Shown here piece by piece: positions 14,617 to 22,470 of a stretch of 34,686 nt of DNA. Location of the stretch: assembly GCF_001646945.1 (NCBI RefSeq), contig NZ_LUTV01000004.1, positions 398,270 to 432,955 of the forward strand, given 5' to 3'. A program made the position numbers and the translations under genes. The stretch's first letter is position 1. The number at the start of each line of letters is the position of its first letter. The notes beneath the pieces are model-generated. The model was not told the DNA's origin, made no database searches, and was given only the letters and a program-made list of their open reading frames with translations. This DNA is from Endozoicomonas ascidiicola (GTDB lineage: Bacteria > Pseudomonadota > Gammaproteobacteria > Pseudomonadales > Endozoicomonadaceae).

Positions 14617-15156
14617 TCAAGCGGCCGGACAGCGAAACCGCTGCAAAGTAATACACCGCCCAAAGCCCAGAATATTCAACGCCGCGCCACCCGCCGTACC
14701 GTTCACCAGGGTGAAGGAATCCGACGCCCGAACCGATTTAAACACCGCTTTCTCCATGGCGGACTGGATCGAGGCCGTGCCACCGGTGGCGGTGATGGTG
14801 TAGGTGCAGGGGGCCATGGTGGCGGGGTTGTCCCGATACTCACGCACCGTGGTGGTGACGCCAAAACTGCCCGCCGCTTTTTTGATGCTGTAAATAGTGC
14901 CTTTGGTGCTTTGCACCTCAATGGCGGTGGCGACGCCATCGCGCTTGATGTGTTCCGGCCAGTCGTTGCTCCAGTCGTCCATGCCCACCGCCGAGGCGAG
15001 ATAGGGCAATAGATGCACCGGACACGTCCAGGGGTTCCACAGGGTGCGGCAGTCGAAATCGATATTGAGTAACAGGTCTGCCGTGATCTGCTCCATGGCC
15101 AACTCAAGCTCGGTGGCATTGGGCGGCAGCAGACTTTTATACGCGGTGTCAGGCAC
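14617..15156 (-). CDS. I: P2 gpI-like baseplate/tail protein
   Basis: 179 residues. The family pattern is clear: LLPPNATELELAMEQI, then DCRTLWNPWTCPVHLLPYLA and the SVDDWSxxW-like VGMDDWSNDWPEHIKRDGV. gpI sits at the baseplate edge and attaches the fibres. It overlaps gpJ by 8 nt, keeping the J-I-H order of P2. Confidence 0.88.
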   Translation of the reverse strand: MPDTAYKSLLPPNATELELAMEQITADLLLNIDFDCRTLWNPWTCPVHLLPYLASAVGMDDWSNDWPEHIKRDGVATAIEVQSTKGTIYSIKKAAGSFGVTTTVREYRDNPATMAPCTYTITATGGTASIQSAMEKAVFKSVRASDSFTLVNGTAGGAALNILGFGRCITLQRFRCPAA

Positions 15157-16228
15157 TGGCTTCCCTCACGACGATGTTCGTGCAGTACGCGGCCTGCCGA
15201 TTGCTGATCATCACATCCGCTGATGGGCTGATGATGTTGGAATTTTCCACACCGGCAATGGCGGCGGCGTTGTCGATTTTGGCGCGGCGCACACTGTTGC
15301 CGATGGCGTGCATCTGGTCGGCGTAGGCTTGCAAACGCTTTTGGGCTTCGGCAATAACCACGGCTTTATCGGGGCCGTCGTACATGGTCAGCTCCACTTC
15401 CATGGTGTATTCGATAATCTCGGCGCTGCGGGTGCGTGGGCGATCGTTACCGGGGCGGATCTTCTCGGCGTTGAGGTAGGTGGCCACGGTATCCAGCAGG
15501 GTTTGATCCGCTGCGCCGTTGCCTTCTCGGCTCATTACCGTGATCGCCACATCACCAAACTGGGGATTGGTCAGGCCGGCGTCGTAATCCAGCACAATGT
15601 TGGCACCGTTGCGGGTGAACTCCGGGCGATCAACTGCCGCATCTTTTACCAAAGCATCGGCGGACAGCGCGTGGAAAATGTACGACCCGCGACTGCCAGC
15701 GGTGGTGATCGCTTCCGGTGCCAGTTGAATCCGACGGCGGAAGGATTGGTTGTCTTCATAAGTGGGGGCAACCGGTGGGGTTGCGTCCGGATCGCCCGGA
15801 TCAAGTATGTGCCGTTTGACATTGAACAACGCCCCCAACCCGTCAAGGTCGGCATCCTGTGCGTATTGCAGAAATACCGCCAAGCTGCGCAGCTGGAACT
15901 TCTGCTGCTGGGTCATGGCGATATAGGCGGCGGTGTTCGCCCAGCGGGTGAACGGGTGTGATTCACGATCCAGATAGAGCAAGGCGCCCAGATCGTTGGC
16001 GGGCACTTTGAAATACTGTTCGCCGTTGTCGCCGGTCACCAGCTCCGCATCCATAAACACCGGTTGTTTGTAGGCATCGAACAACAGTGGCTGACGACCA
16101 GAGAGCCGATCAATAATCTGTTTGCGGATTTGCTCAAAGTCCAGCTGCTCCACCACCGTGGGTGGCGGCAGTTCTTCCAGCAGGATGGCGGCAAAATCGT
16201 TCCCGGTGATGGTGGCTTTATAACTCAT
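15149..16228 (-). CDS. J: Baseplate assembly protein (P2 gpJ-like)
   Basis: 359 residues, a baseplate wedge protein of the J/Mu gp47 family. Visible blocks are VEQLDFEQIRKQIIDRLSGR near the start, the RIQLAPEAITTAGSRGSYIF motif in the middle, and a C-terminal domain that binds the fibre network. P2 gpJ is 302 aa; the extra length is mostly in the N-terminal half (insertion around DPGDPDATPPVAPTYEDN). Overlaps gpW and gpI by a few bases. Confidence 0.88.
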   Translation of the reverse strand: MSYKATITGNDFAAILLEELPPPTVVEQLDFEQIRKQIIDRLSGRQPLLFDAYKQPVFMDAELVTGDNGEQYFKVPANDLGALLYLDRESHPFTRWANTAAYIAMTQQQKFQLRSLAVFLQYAQDADLDGLGALFNVKRHILDPGDPDATPPVAPTYEDNQSFRRRIQLAPEAITTAGSRGSYIFHALSADALVKDAAVDRPEFTRNGANIVLDYDAGLTNPQFGDVAITVMSREGNGAADQTLLDTVATYLNAEKIRPGNDRPRTRSAEIIEYTMEVELTMYDGPDKAVVIAEAQKRLQAYADQMHAIGNSVRRAKIDNAAAIAGVENSNIISPSADVMISNRQAAYCTNIVVREASA

Positions 16229-16563
16229 AGGGTGATGTTTTCCAGCGTAAGACGGGTGCCTGATAAGGTATCCACCCCATGAATATGAACGGCAACGTTG
16301 CCCGGTGTGCTCATCACCGGTTCAAAGCCGGTGACTTGAAAATCCGGTTCCCAGCGGCTGATGGCTTCGGCGGCTTCGGCATAGAGTGACGTAAGCCAGG
16401 TGGCGGTGACGTTTTTATCAATCAGCTTGAAGATGTTGCTGCCAAACTCCCGACGCATGGGTTCACTGGTGACCGGTGTCGTTAAAATGGTGGTCACCGA
16501 CTGGCGCAGCCTGCCCGCCCGATCCAGCGGTTGGCCGGTTTGGATATCGATAAATTCAATCAT
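16225..16563 (-). CDS. W: Baseplate wedge protein (P2 gpW-like, T4 gp25 family)
   Basis: 112 residues with the gp25-like fold: IDIQTGQPLDRAGRLRQSVT, then the motif TPVTSEPMRREFGSNIFKLI, where EPxRxExGS is highly conserved. It initiates sheath assembly at the baseplate. Overlaps gpV and gpJ by 4 nt each. A second, unrelated gpW (the lambda head-tail protein) is present at 22222. Confidence 0.88.
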   Translation of the reverse strand: MIEFIDIQTGQPLDRAGRLRQSVTTILTTPVTSEPMRREFGSNIFKLIDKNVTATWLTSLYAEAAEAISRWEPDFQVTGFEPVMSTPGNVAVHIHGVDTLSGTRLTLENITL

Positions 16564-17135
16564 TGGTTCTGTTTAGGCGGGCTGGTATTGCCCCCTGAAT
16601 CGCCTGTATGAGTATGACCGTTGAAGATGGCGCGATCCGCCTGCATGGAGCGTTTGCCGTCGGAAACATCACCGGTGGCAGTGATGTTGCCCGTGACCGA
16701 CAAATCACCATCAAAGGACAAACCACCGGTGGCCACAATCGCCACCGTTGCCCCGGCGGGCAGAATGGCAGAGAGCGTGTGTGATTGTTTGTTGTAGCTG
16801 ATGCGGGCACCGTCGGTAAACGACATCACCGGTTCATTCGGATCGTTACCCGGTGCCGGATGATCCGCCGACCACAACGACGGCCCGATCACCGCCTGTT
16901 CGGTAATGCCACCGGGGGAAAACATCAATACCTGTTCCCCCATGGACGGCAGCCAGCTGGTTTGATCATCCCCGGCACGCTCGGTGCCAATGGGCAGCGG
17001 TTTGGTTTTCAGCCCATCGGCGGTGATGCAAACCGCCCGCTTGCCTTCCGGGAAATCCACCAGCGAATCCACCCGGGCAAACTGAATCAGATTATTAAGA
17101 AGCCGGTATAACTCGCTGATATCAAATCGACTCAT
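16560..17135 (-). CDS. V: Baseplate spike protein (P2 gpV-like)
   Basis: 191 residues, the membrane-piercing spike of the contractile tail. It has an N-terminal OB fold region (GEQVLMFSPGGITEQAVIGP), a beta-helix-like repeat region (VTGNITATGDVSDGK) and a C-terminal tail with HTHTGDSGG, whose HxH motif binds the iron at the spike tip in P2-type spikes. The order V-W-J-I is that of P2. Confidence 0.85.
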   Translation of the reverse strand: MSRFDISELYRLLNNLIQFARVDSLVDFPEGKRAVCITADGLKTKPLPIGTERAGDDQTSWLPSMGEQVLMFSPGGITEQAVIGPSLWSADHPAPGNDPNEPVMSFTDGARISYNKQSHTLSAILPAGATVAIVATGGLSFDGDLSVTGNITATGDVSDGKRSMQADRAIFNGHTHTGDSGGNTSPPKQNQ

Positions 17136-17694
17136 CGGGGAATCCGGTCAGTTGTTGGTAGTCGGGTTTTGCGGGGGTGCCGATGTCTGGGGCTTTGCTG
17201 GCGTAGATTCGTTCGGGCAGCGGCATGGGTTCCACCGTTGGCCCGCCAATATAAAAGGTTTGTGACCAGGTAACCGCCCAGCTTTCAAAGCCGCTTTTCT
17301 CCGGGCTGTAGAGCGCGGGCTGGCTGTTCACATTACCCGGCTTGGTGCAGGCATTGCCCAGCCCCCAATGGGATAATCCTTTCTGCTCCACCAGTCGCAC
17401 CAGCTCGGCGGCAAACTGTCGGATCTGTACCTGCACTCGGTCGGTTTTGATACTGAGTACACAGGTCAGGTTGCAATCCAGAATGATGCCGGTTCTGCCG
17501 GTTTGGTCGCTGGCATCAAGCGCCATGTTTTCAATGGAGAACAACACGCCGGGGGAGTTAACCGGATTCTTTTCAAAGGGGTCGTATTCCGCCACGGTGT
17601 CCAGCTGGTTGGGCTGGTCTTTCCAGTGATCGGTCACCGCCCTGAGAATGGCGTCATGGATCGCATCCATGGTGGTGTGTTTTGGTTCACTCAT
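17122..17694 (-). CDS. Probable tail completion/terminator protein
   Basis: 190 residues, not firmly recognised. Length, mixed alpha/beta composition and position between a minor tail Z-like protein and the baseplate genes fit a tail terminator (compare lambda gpU or P2 gpR). There are no membrane segments. The C-terminal 30 residues are Pro-rich and probably flexible. Overlaps gpV by 14 nt and the gene upstream by 8 nt, so it belongs to the late operon. Confidence 0.5.
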   Translation of the reverse strand: MSEPKHTTMDAIHDAILRAVTDHWKDQPNQLDTVAEYDPFEKNPVNSPGVLFSIENMALDASDQTGRTGIILDCNLTCVLSIKTDRVQVQIRQFAAELVRLVEQKGLSHWGLGNACTKPGNVNSQPALYSPEKSGFESWAVTWSQTFYIGGPTVEPMPLPERIYASKAPDIGTPAKPDYQQLTGFPDESI

Positions 17695-18211
17695 GGTTGA
17701 TGGCGTAGGTCAGTTCCTGTTCCAGTAGTTCCATAAACCGGTTTTGTGCCGGCATTTCCATCCGCTGGATGGCTTGAACGACGGGATCATTAAAAGCGTA
17801 AACCGCTCGGGCGATGGGAAACCGATCACGGCCTACCCGATAAAATACTTTGTTGTTGATAATGAACGCCTGATAAAACTCACCAAAGCGCCCTATCTTC
17901 ACACCCAGATCGGTTTTCACCGGTCTGCCCAGTTCGTCGGCGTAAATGGGATTCAGGCCGACCCAGATATTGGTTACCAGTCCATCCGGTGTCCGCTCCT
18001 TTCGGGAGAAAACACGGCGATTATCTTTTAATACCTTTTGCGGGATATCCGACGCACGACTGACAACCATTCTGATCTGACGTTCTGCCCAGGCTGAAAA
18101 CTTCCGATCCGCTCTGTTAACGGCGCGGCGAATGGCCTGCTCTTTTCCTTCCAAACCTTCAGTCAGTTCGCTGACTGCCTGTTGAACATCCAGCTCAATC
18201 TCAGGACTCAC
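17687..18211 (-). CDS. Minor tail protein Z-like (prophage minor tail protein)
   Basis: 174 residues, beginning MSPEIELDVQQAVSELTEGL and containing AVNRADRKFSAWAERQIRMV, a pattern shared with lambda gpZ and similar head-tail neck proteins. This family sits at the head-tail interface and helps position the end of the DNA. It overlaps its neighbours by 4 and 8 nt. Confidence 0.65.
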   Translation of the reverse strand: MSPEIELDVQQAVSELTEGLEGKEQAIRRAVNRADRKFSAWAERQIRMVVSRASDIPQKVLKDNRRVFSRKERTPDGLVTNIWVGLNPIYADELGRPVKTDLGVKIGRFGEFYQAFIINNKVFYRVGRDRFPIARAVYAFNDPVVQAIQRMEMPAQNRFMELLEQELTYAINHE

Positions 18212-18534
18212 CGCCAGTTTCCTTTGCCTGAATCCGGTTGATCTTCCGTCAGCTGAACCACGGTCACACCATCACCACTGGGCAGGGTGTCGGATACGGT
18301 ATACACCGCTTCACGAATGGTGAGCGCGTCGCCTTTCTTCAACCCGTTGGCATCGGGTGTGGTGAGGGTCACCACCGGTGAACGGTAGTCCATGGCAACA
18401 TTCCCCAGCGAACCATCGTTGGTGGGGAACTCAAACACACCATTGACGTCGTGACCACCCGGCAGCGTGACCGGTTCGCCAAGGGTATCGACCAACGTCT
18501 GATCAATACCGTGCCAGGCTGACATAAAGCTCAT
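18208..18534 (-). CDS. Head-tail joining protein (lambda gpFII-like)
   Basis: 108 residues. The sequence VNGVFEF, then SPVVTLTTPDANGLKKGDAL and a terminal TVVQL, matches the lambda gpFII/Phage_attach layout in size and order of strands. It would form the neck ring at which the tail joins the head. It overlaps the next gene by 4 nt. This is a head-module gene despite sharing a name with the P2 tube protein at 10879. Confidence 0.65.
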   Translation of the reverse strand: MSFMSAWHGIDQTLVDTLGEPVTLPGGHDVNGVFEFPTNDGSLGNVAMDYRSPVVTLTTPDANGLKKGDALTIREAVYTVSDTLPSGDGVTVVQLTEDQPDSGKGNWR

Positions 18535-18779
18535 TACTTCTTTTTGCCTTTACTGGTGGCGGTGTTGTCACTGGTCATTTCACGGTCGGTGAGCTCTTCC
18601 GCTTTAACTTCAGTGTCCGCGAGTTCTTCGGGTTGCACGTCACGATCCACGTATTGTGCTTTGCCGATGTTGGTGAGGGTGTGGGCGTCGCGCTGGCTGA
18701 CTTCGATCTCTTTGCCAGCCTGGACAAACTCACCACCAGCCATGGTGTCTTTCAGAATTTTTACTTTGCGGGTTGCCAT
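18534..18779 (-). CDS. Small head-module hypothetical protein (81 aa)
   Basis: From the ATG at 18779: MATRKVKILKDTMAGGEFVQ, then a short beta-rich domain and a very acidic, Lys-ended tail (TATSKGKKK). It lies between the capsid and connector genes, where lambda-type phages often encode a small head-completion or decoration protein. An earlier in-frame ATG at 18827 adds an unlikely leader. No named family was recognised. Confidence 0.5.
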   Translation of the reverse strand: MATRKVKILKDTMAGGEFVQAGKEIEVSQRDAHTLTNIGKAQYVDRDVQPEELADTEVKAEELTDREMTSDNTATSKGKKK

Positions 18780-18864
18780 GATGGACTCCGGTGTGGGAAT
18801 TGTGAAGAAACAGGGAAAGGCTTGCACCCTTCCCTTTTACCGATGCATTACCGATAAACTGCCG

Positions 18865-20673
18865 TTAAGCAGTGACCACCTTGGCGAAGGATTGCGCACG
18901 CTTCACTTCAGCGTCCACGTCCTGGAATACACGCATAACCAAACCACCAGAAGCGGCTTTGGTGGATTTGTCGGCGACGATATCCAGCACGCCCCACATA
19001 CCAATCACCACATCCGCGAAGTTACCGAACAGTAGATCACCGGCGGCCAATCCGTTTTTACGGTAAGCGTTGTATCCGTTGATCTGGCTGCCTTCCATGA
19101 GCATCAAACCAGAACCGGCATCACGGGGTGTGCTCTTACAGTGACCGATCACGTTGGAGTGTCCGACGTAGGCCATGTTGTCAACCAGTGCATCATCAGC
19201 AGCGCACTTAGTTTCCAGATCCACCAGTTCCGCCCAGGTTGGTTTACCTGCTGTGGCAATAGTGGTGGTGTTAACGCCAGTGGTTTTCAGAATACCGGTT
19301 GGACCTTTGGCAACACCGGCAAACACGGCGTTATCGATACCGATGGAAGCACCCAGCTGCATTTGACGCATGAGCATGGCTTCAACGGATGGGTCAGACT
19401 GCTTCAGCAAACGACGGGTAACCGCTACCGCACCAGCAATGGTTTTAGGCGACAGGGCAACCGTACGGGTTGGAATGTTGCTTTCGGTACCGTCTTCACC
19501 TTCATCAATCCAGTAGTAGGTGCCATCGCCGTCGGCGGCTGGAATATCCACATTACCCACCAGACCGGTTAGCACATCGGCACCCAGCATCATGGCGAGG
19601 TTAGTACCACGAAGGGCATCGATGAACGATCCACCAAGATGATCGGTACCCACCAGCTCAGAGCCAGCATTGGCGGCACCGGTGGTCATATCACGCATCT
19701 GGACATCGTAAGGTACATAGAAGCCGCGAGCATCTTTACCCAGGGCATCCGCTACGGCAAAGGAGGCTTCACGCTCCAGAGTCGCGCCAGACCAGTCGCC
19801 AGTCTCACAGGCTCGCAAGGCTTTCAGCAGGCTGTAACGCTGCACGTCCTTTTTGCCCATGTCGATATGAGTGACCGGGTTCGTGTCGGTGCGGGTGTCG
19901 CTGTTGAGTTTGTCCAGCACAATGCCGCGGAAGTCTTCCAGGGTTATGCCGTCGTTAACGGCTTTTTCCGCTTCACCAGTCAGCTGGTATTTACGGGCCA
20001 GCTCGTTGATCTTGTTGATACGGGAACGTTCAGCGGTGAGCAGCTCATCAGAGTTGGTTTGTACCGCCGGGGCTTGGTTTTCTGGAGGCATGGTTCTTTC
20101 TTCCTGAATGGTGGTTGTTTCTTCGGGTTCTGGCTTATCCGGTTCGTTGACGGTAATGGTGTTTTCTTCCACGTCACTGGATGAACGACCAACGCCCACG
20201 GTGGCATCTGCCGGCACCGATACAAATGAGATTTCATAGGGCTCCCAGTCCGTCGCGCGGTATTCGTCACCATCGTCACCGGTTTTGTTCAGGGTGAGTT
20301 CATGGATTCGATAACCGACACTGATGTGTCTGAGTATCCCGTCTTTCACGTCGTTGAATTTCTCAACAGCCAGCGCACCATTTCCAAAGCGCACTGTGGC
20401 CCGCCCCCGGCGGTCACTGTCGATGGTTGCGGACTCGACCACGCCAACGTGATCATCATGGTCGTGCCCAACCAGAACCGCGCCCCCATCCTGTAGCCTG
20501 CCGAGGCGTACAGAGTTGGGAGCGTGGTCAAGGATTTCTTTACCGAACCAGCGTTCAACAGGCTCTTCCGAAGAGAACGCAACCTCAATGGTTCGGGCTT
20601 CTTCGTTGATGGCTTCACGCTGGAATGTATAAGACCGCTCCAGCGGCCCTGCCTTAATCTTGCGGACTGGCAT
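18865..20673 (-). CDS. Prohead protease - major capsid protein fusion (HK97 type)
   Basis: 602 residues. Residues 1-165 are an HK97-type (U35) prohead protease: LVGHDHDDHVG holds the catalytic His (about H70) and GILRHISVGYR the Ser (about S118). A charged, Pro/Glu-rich linker (165-200) follows, then a scaffold-like helical delta domain (200-280) and an HK97-fold capsid (to 602; IPTRTVALSPKTIAGAVAVT is a typical capsid block). No stop or frameshift separates the two. An internal ATG at 20091 (MPPENQAPAV) preceded by AGGAAGAAAGAACC might yield capsid alone. Overlaps the portal gene by 20 nt. Confidence 0.88.
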   Translation of the reverse strand: MPVRKIKAGPLERSYTFQREAINEEARTIEVAFSSEEPVERWFGKEILDHAPNSVRLGRLQDGGAVLVGHDHDDHVGVVESATIDSDRRGRATVRFGNGALAVEKFNDVKDGILRHISVGYRIHELTLNKTGDDGDEYRATDWEPYEISFVSVPADATVGVGRSSSDVEENTITVNEPDKPEPEETTTIQEERTMPPENQAPAVQTNSDELLTAERSRINKINELARKYQLTGEAEKAVNDGITLEDFRGIVLDKLNSDTRTDTNPVTHIDMGKKDVQRYSLLKALRACETGDWSGATLEREASFAVADALGKDARGFYVPYDVQMRDMTTGAANAGSELVGTDHLGGSFIDALRGTNLAMMLGADVLTGLVGNVDIPAADGDGTYYWIDEGEDGTESNIPTRTVALSPKTIAGAVAVTRRLLKQSDPSVEAMLMRQMQLGASIGIDNAVFAGVAKGPTGILKTTGVNTTTIATAGKPTWAELVDLETKCAADDALVDNMAYVGHSNVIGHCKSTPRDAGSGLMLMEGSQINGYNAYRKNGLAAGDLLFGNFADVVIGMWGVLDIVADKSTKAASGGLVMRVFQDVDAEVKRAQSFAKVVTA

Positions 20674-22222
20674 TATCAGGCTCCTGTGGTTCGTCGTCGT
20701 TGGGTTCGGCTTCCTCTGTTGAGGGTGGTTCTGTGGGTGCCCGTTCGGGGATGGCTTGTAAACCGAGGGCTTTCAATTTGGCTTCCTCTTCTGCCAGCTC
20801 CTGGAACACCTGATCGGGGTCGCCCCCTTGTTCGGAGATGATCTGAGAGCGGGTGGTGATTCGCAGAGCAACGGCTTTTTCGTGGGCGGTGAGCTCTTTG
20901 GCAGGGTCTACCCACTTCCAGCGTCTGCCCTGGAACTTGGCAGGGCAGTAATAATCAATGCCGCGATTTAACGGCATGGGTGGTTTATTTCCTTTGCGGG
21001 GAATGGCGATGGTGCCGAGGTCGTATTGCAGTTCCAGCCACTCTTCAAAGATGGGCTGTATCAGGTTTCTGATGAGCCAGCTTTGCAGGCCTATCCAGAT
21101 TTCACGGGTTTCCAACATACCGACCCGGGCTGATGAATAGTTCACATCCGACAGGTCATTGGCAAAGGTGTTGTAATCCACACACAGGCCGGCGCTGATG
21201 CCCCGCAAACAGGACTTCATAAAGTTGCCAAACTCACCGGTGGGGTACTTGGGATCAAACTGTTGAAATTCCAGATCACCGATATTGCGGAACATGCCCG
21301 GCTCGGCTTCCATTTCAAAACCGTCATTGCTTTCGCTGTCGCCTTCGTACTGGTCACCGGCGGCGGATTTAAAAAAGCCCATCTGGCTTGCGCCGATCCG
21401 AGCGGCTACCAGTGCCGCATCTTCATAGGCGCCCAACATTTTGAGCCGTTGTAATCCGGTACTGATCCACGGCAGGCCGCGCTTCTGGTCTACAAACTCG
21501 CTGAGAAAAAGGTGGATGATTTCTTCTGCCGGTACCCGCAGGTAGTTCTTCTGGTTGTAATAGTTCAGATAGGTCTGGCTGGATTTGTTGATCTGCTGCA
21601 GGTGGTAGGCAATGGGCTTGCCGGTGTTGTCCAGTTCGATGCCGTGAATGATGCGGTTGCCGTTGTGTTCGCCAACGTAGGTGACGTCTAACAGTTCCGG
21701 ATCAATCAATTCAAGGCGGAAGGCAAAGGGGCCGCCTCTGTGCTTTCGTACCAGTATTTCACCGTCACCGGCGACACTGGAGACCATGAGGTTCTGCATA
21801 TCAATCCAATGCAGTCGCCCTTTAAAGTCGCACTGTTGCTGCCAGCGTTTCCACGTTTGTTCGATGGCGGTACGCACCAACAGATCGGGCTGTTGATTCT
21901 GGTCAATCACCTTGGATTGCAGCACCACACCTTCAGCGCCCACCACATTGGTTTTCACCATGCTGATGAATTTCTTGGCGTAGTCGTTGTTGTAGCGTTG
22001 CTCTCTTGCCCGGGCTCGCAGGGTTTTCAGGTTGTGAAAGATCAGGTTGTCTGGCGTCTGGCTGACGCTGGTCCAGTCACCGTTTAATCGATCTTCTAAG
22101 CTGGCGTTGAAGTTGCGGCCCAGTAGTTTGCCGCTGTCGTTTTGTGACCGTGGCAGACGTTGACGCATCACCGGCTCAGATCGTTTAGCGGGTGCCGCTT
22201 TCTTTCTGAAGGGGTTCCACAT
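20654..22222 (-). CDS. B: Portal protein (lambda gpB-like)
   Basis: 522 residues forming the dodecameric DNA entry ring. It begins MWNPFRKKAAPAKRSEPVM and carries typical lambda-portal blocks: HNLKTLRARAREQRYNNDYA, GEILVRKHRGGPFAFRLELI and YEDAALVAARIGASQMGFF. The C-terminal 40 residues are Pro/Glu-rich. The stop of gpW and this ATG share a base (TAATG), implying coupling, and it overlaps the capsid fusion by 20 nt. Confidence 0.9.
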   Translation of the reverse strand: MWNPFRKKAAPAKRSEPVMRQRLPRSQNDSGKLLGRNFNASLEDRLNGDWTSVSQTPDNLIFHNLKTLRARAREQRYNNDYAKKFISMVKTNVVGAEGVVLQSKVIDQNQQPDLLVRTAIEQTWKRWQQQCDFKGRLHWIDMQNLMVSSVAGDGEILVRKHRGGPFAFRLELIDPELLDVTYVGEHNGNRIIHGIELDNTGKPIAYHLQQINKSSQTYLNYYNQKNYLRVPAEEIIHLFLSEFVDQKRGLPWISTGLQRLKMLGAYEDAALVAARIGASQMGFFKSAAGDQYEGDSESNDGFEMEAEPGMFRNIGDLEFQQFDPKYPTGEFGNFMKSCLRGISAGLCVDYNTFANDLSDVNYSSARVGMLETREIWIGLQSWLIRNLIQPIFEEWLELQYDLGTIAIPRKGNKPPMPLNRGIDYYCPAKFQGRRWKWVDPAKELTAHEKAVALRITTRSQIISEQGGDPDQVFQELAEEEAKLKALGLQAIPERAPTEPPSTEEAEPNDDEPQEPDNASPQD

Positions 22223-22470
22223 TAGAAACGAACCCTCACTGCTGAATATTTTGGTTTACCCGCTGCTTGCTGTTCCAACCGGTTCAGCTCGTTGCTGTAG
22301 GTTTTGTGCAGAGTGTTCAGCTCTTCCAGACTGTACCGCTGAAGACTTCGGCCATTCATGCTGACACTGCTGCCACCGCTTTCGATGTCTCCGGACAGTC
22401 TTGCCTCGATGGCGTCCAGCATCGTTTCCAGCCATTGTTGCCGGCGGGTCTGTCGGTCGGTTAACGCCAT
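22222..22470 (-). CDS. Head-tail joining protein gpW (lambda type)
   Basis: 82 residues, helix-rich: MALTDRQTRRQQWLETMLDA at the start and YSLEELNTLHKTYSNELNRL in the middle. Size, the Leu-rich second helix, the basic C-terminus and position between terminase large subunit and portal match lambda gpW, which plugs the portal after packaging. Overlaps the terminase stop by 10 nt. Confidence 0.75.
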   Translation of the reverse strand: MALTDRQTRRQQWLETMLDAIEARLSGDIESGGSSVSMNGRSLQRYSLEELNTLHKTYSNELNRLEQQAAGKPKYSAVRVRF

